DNA of 23,118 nt from Oscillospiraceae bacterium (GTDB lineage: Bacteria > Bacillota_A > Clostridia > Oscillospirales > Oscillospiraceae). The notes beneath the pieces were generated by a model. The model was not told the DNA's origin. It made no database searches and worked only from the letters and a program-made list of their open reading frames with translations. Of the stretch, positions 21,882-23,118 are shown piece by piece. Where the stretch lies: the NCBI GenBank assembly GCA_017936985.1, contig JAGBEM010000045.1, positions 1-23,118 of the forward strand. Direction: 5' to 3'. The stretch's first letter is position 1; each line of letters starts with the position of its first letter. Position numbers and translations under genes: made by a program.

Positions 21882-22817
21882 ATGAACAACATCATATGCG
21901 TTGCCGGGCCGACGGCTTCCGGAAAGACCGCCCTGGCGGTGGAACTGGCGAAAGAATTTGACGGCGAAGTTGTTTCCTGCGACTCCATGCAGGTATACAA
22001 GCGCATGGACATCGGCACTGCCAAGCCCACGGAAGAGGAAAAACAGGGTATCATCCACCATATGCTGGACGTGGCCGAACCCTGGGAGGACTTCTCCGTC
22101 AGCCGTTACTGCGCCATGGCGACCCCCATCGTTGACGATATTCTCGCCCGGGGCAAGACGGCCATTATTGCCGGCGGCACCGGACTTTACATGGACAGTC
22201 TGATCAAGGGCAATGACTTTGCTCCCTTCCCTGCCACCGGTATGCGGGAAAAGCTGGAAAAACAGGCAGATGAACAGGGCATGGAAGCCATGCTTGCGCT
22301 GCTTGCTTCCATAGACCCGGACAGTGCCGCACGGCTTCACTTAAAGGACCGCAAGCGGATCATCCGGGCACTGGAAGTCTACTACGAAACCGGCGAAACC
22401 ATCACCGCCCACAATTTAAAGACGCAAACCATACCGCCAAAATATACACCTTTGTGGCTGGGATTGGACTTTGCAGACCGGGCGGATCTTTACAAGCGGA
22501 TCGATCTGCGGGTACAGATCATGCTGGAGCAAGGACTTGTAGAAGAGATTCGCAGCTTGCTTGCCGAGGGGATCCCTCCTAAGGCCACCTCCCTGCAGGC
22601 CATCGGCTATAAGGAATTTGTAGACGCCCTCTGCGGCAGCGGCTCTTTGGAAGAAGCAGCCGCCCAGGTACAGCAGTCCTCCCGGCATTACGCCAAGCGT
22701 CAGCTGACCTGGTTCCGCCGCAACAAACAAATGCACTGGCTGATCAGAAACACCGGCAAATCCACCGATGAAATTCTTGCCCAGGCACGACAGGTTATTA
22801 CCCAAAACGACAACTGA
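21882..22817 (+). CDS. miaA: tRNA dimethylallyltransferase MiaA
   Basis: MiaA transfers the dimethylallyl group from DMAPP to A37 of tRNAs that read UNN codons, making i6A, the substrate for MiaB. The length of 311 residues is standard. Visible motifs are the P-loop GPTASGKT (9-16), CDSMQVYKRMDIGTAKP (33-49), the Thr/Gly loop AGGTGLYMDS, QAIGYKEF and YAKRQLTWFRR near the C-terminus. AAAGGAG lies just before the ATG at 21882 with good spacing. hfq follows 49 bp later, the same order as the widely known miaA-hfq pair. Confidence 0.98.
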   Translation: MNNIICVAGPTASGKTALAVELAKEFDGEVVSCDSMQVYKRMDIGTAKPTEEEKQGIIHHMLDVAEPWEDFSVSRYCAMATPIVDDILARGKTAIIAGGTGLYMDSLIKGNDFAPFPATGMREKLEKQADEQGMEAMLALLASIDPDSAARLHLKDRKRIIRALEVYYETGETITAHNLKTQTIPPKYTPLWLGLDFADRADLYKRIDLRVQIMLEQGLVEEIRSLLAEGIPPKATSLQAIGYKEFVDALCGSGSLEEAAAQVQQSSRHYAKRQLTWFRRNKQMHWLIRNTGKSTDEILAQARQVITQNDN

Positions 22818-22866
22818 AAAATGCTAACATAGGTATGTCCGAAATTCAAAGAAAGAGGGTATACAT

Positions 22867-23097
22867 ATGTCAGATACGATCAATTTACAGGATGCCATTT
22901 TAAAGGAGGTGCGCCGGGATAAAGTACCGGTGACCCTGTTCCTGATGAATGGCTTCCAGCTCCGGGGAACCATCACCGGCTTTGACAGCTTTGTGGTGGT
23001 ACTGGTAACAGACGGCAAGCAGCAGATGATCTACAAGCACGCCATCTCCACCCTGGCCCCCATGAAGCCGCTGAAAGCTGCAGCAACCACTGCATAA
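22867..23097 (+). CDS. hfq: RNA chaperone Hfq
   Basis: Hfq forms a hexameric ring that binds U-rich and A-rich RNA and helps small RNAs pair with mRNAs. The 76 residues include Sm1 (about 20-50: [20 protein letters not shown]) and Sm2 with YKHAISTL (56-63), the conserved (Y/F)KHAIS signature that forms the uridine-binding pore. The C-terminal tail is very short ([12 protein letters not shown]), as in other Firmicutes. AGAGGG (22854-22859) lies 7 nt before the ATG at 22867. Position behind miaA fits the classical miaA-hfq order. Nothing further is recognisable in the last 21 bases. Confidence 0.97.
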   Translation: MSDTINLQDAILKEVRRDKVPVTLFLMNGFQLRGTITGFDSFVVVLVTDGKQQMIYKHAISTLAPMKPLKAAATTA

Positions 23098-23118
23098 TGC
23101 GCAAAAGGCGACGGAGCA

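Overview
The window reads as a chromosomal segment of an anaerobic Firmicute, most likely a class Clostridia bacterium of the Oscillospirales (clostridial cluster IV) type. The reasons are moderately high GC coding DNA, strong AGGAGG-type ribosome sites, sigma-A style promoters, a Spo0A-type effector domain, a zinc-ribbon PpiC foldase, DUF1540 and DUF1643 proteins, and a miaB-mutS-mutL-miaA-hfq run. I cannot name a genus from sequence alone. I see no phage, transposase, CRISPR array, rRNA or tRNA.

Left part (1-5843, + strand). The 3' portion of lysA (diaminopimelate decarboxylase) enters from the left edge. A free-standing CBS-pair protein follows, with its own extended -10 promoter and terminator. 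Next is a tightly packed six-gene unit from a well-formed promoter (1389-1417) to a terminator (5849-5876): membrane-anchored XRE regulator, 5-formyltetrahydrofolate cyclo-ligase, small membrane protein, DUF1643 protein, Cys/Asp-rich miniprotein, and a large lipoprotein whose C-terminal domain looks like a zinc peptidase that has lost its HExxH motif.

Middle part (5886-14705, - strand). Seven genes, mostly transcribed singly, centre on the envelope and its control: a BlaI/MecI-type repressor, an LCP-family wall-polymer ligase, a Spo0A-like response regulator with an altered acidic pocket, an HtrA/DegP protease, a DUF1540 Cys-rich peptide, an Amidase_3 wall hydrolase and a PpiC-type foldase with duplicated half-domains. 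Four exact Spo0A-box heptamers (TGTCGAA) sit in the intergenic DNA ahead of the LCP, Spo0A-like and amidase genes, suggesting a local regulon. Two copies of a structured 123-184 bp intergenic repeat also lie here.

Right part (14883-23097, + strand). miaB, mutS, a CPBP-family membrane protease, mutL, a small membrane zinc-ribbon protein, miaA and hfq form one co-directional unit behind a promoter at 14818-14846. It combines A37 tRNA hypermodification (MiaA then MiaB), methyl-independent mismatch repair (MutS plus a MutL carrying endonuclease motifs) and the RNA chaperone Hfq. The CPBP and zinc-ribbon genes look like insertions into this otherwise familiar order.
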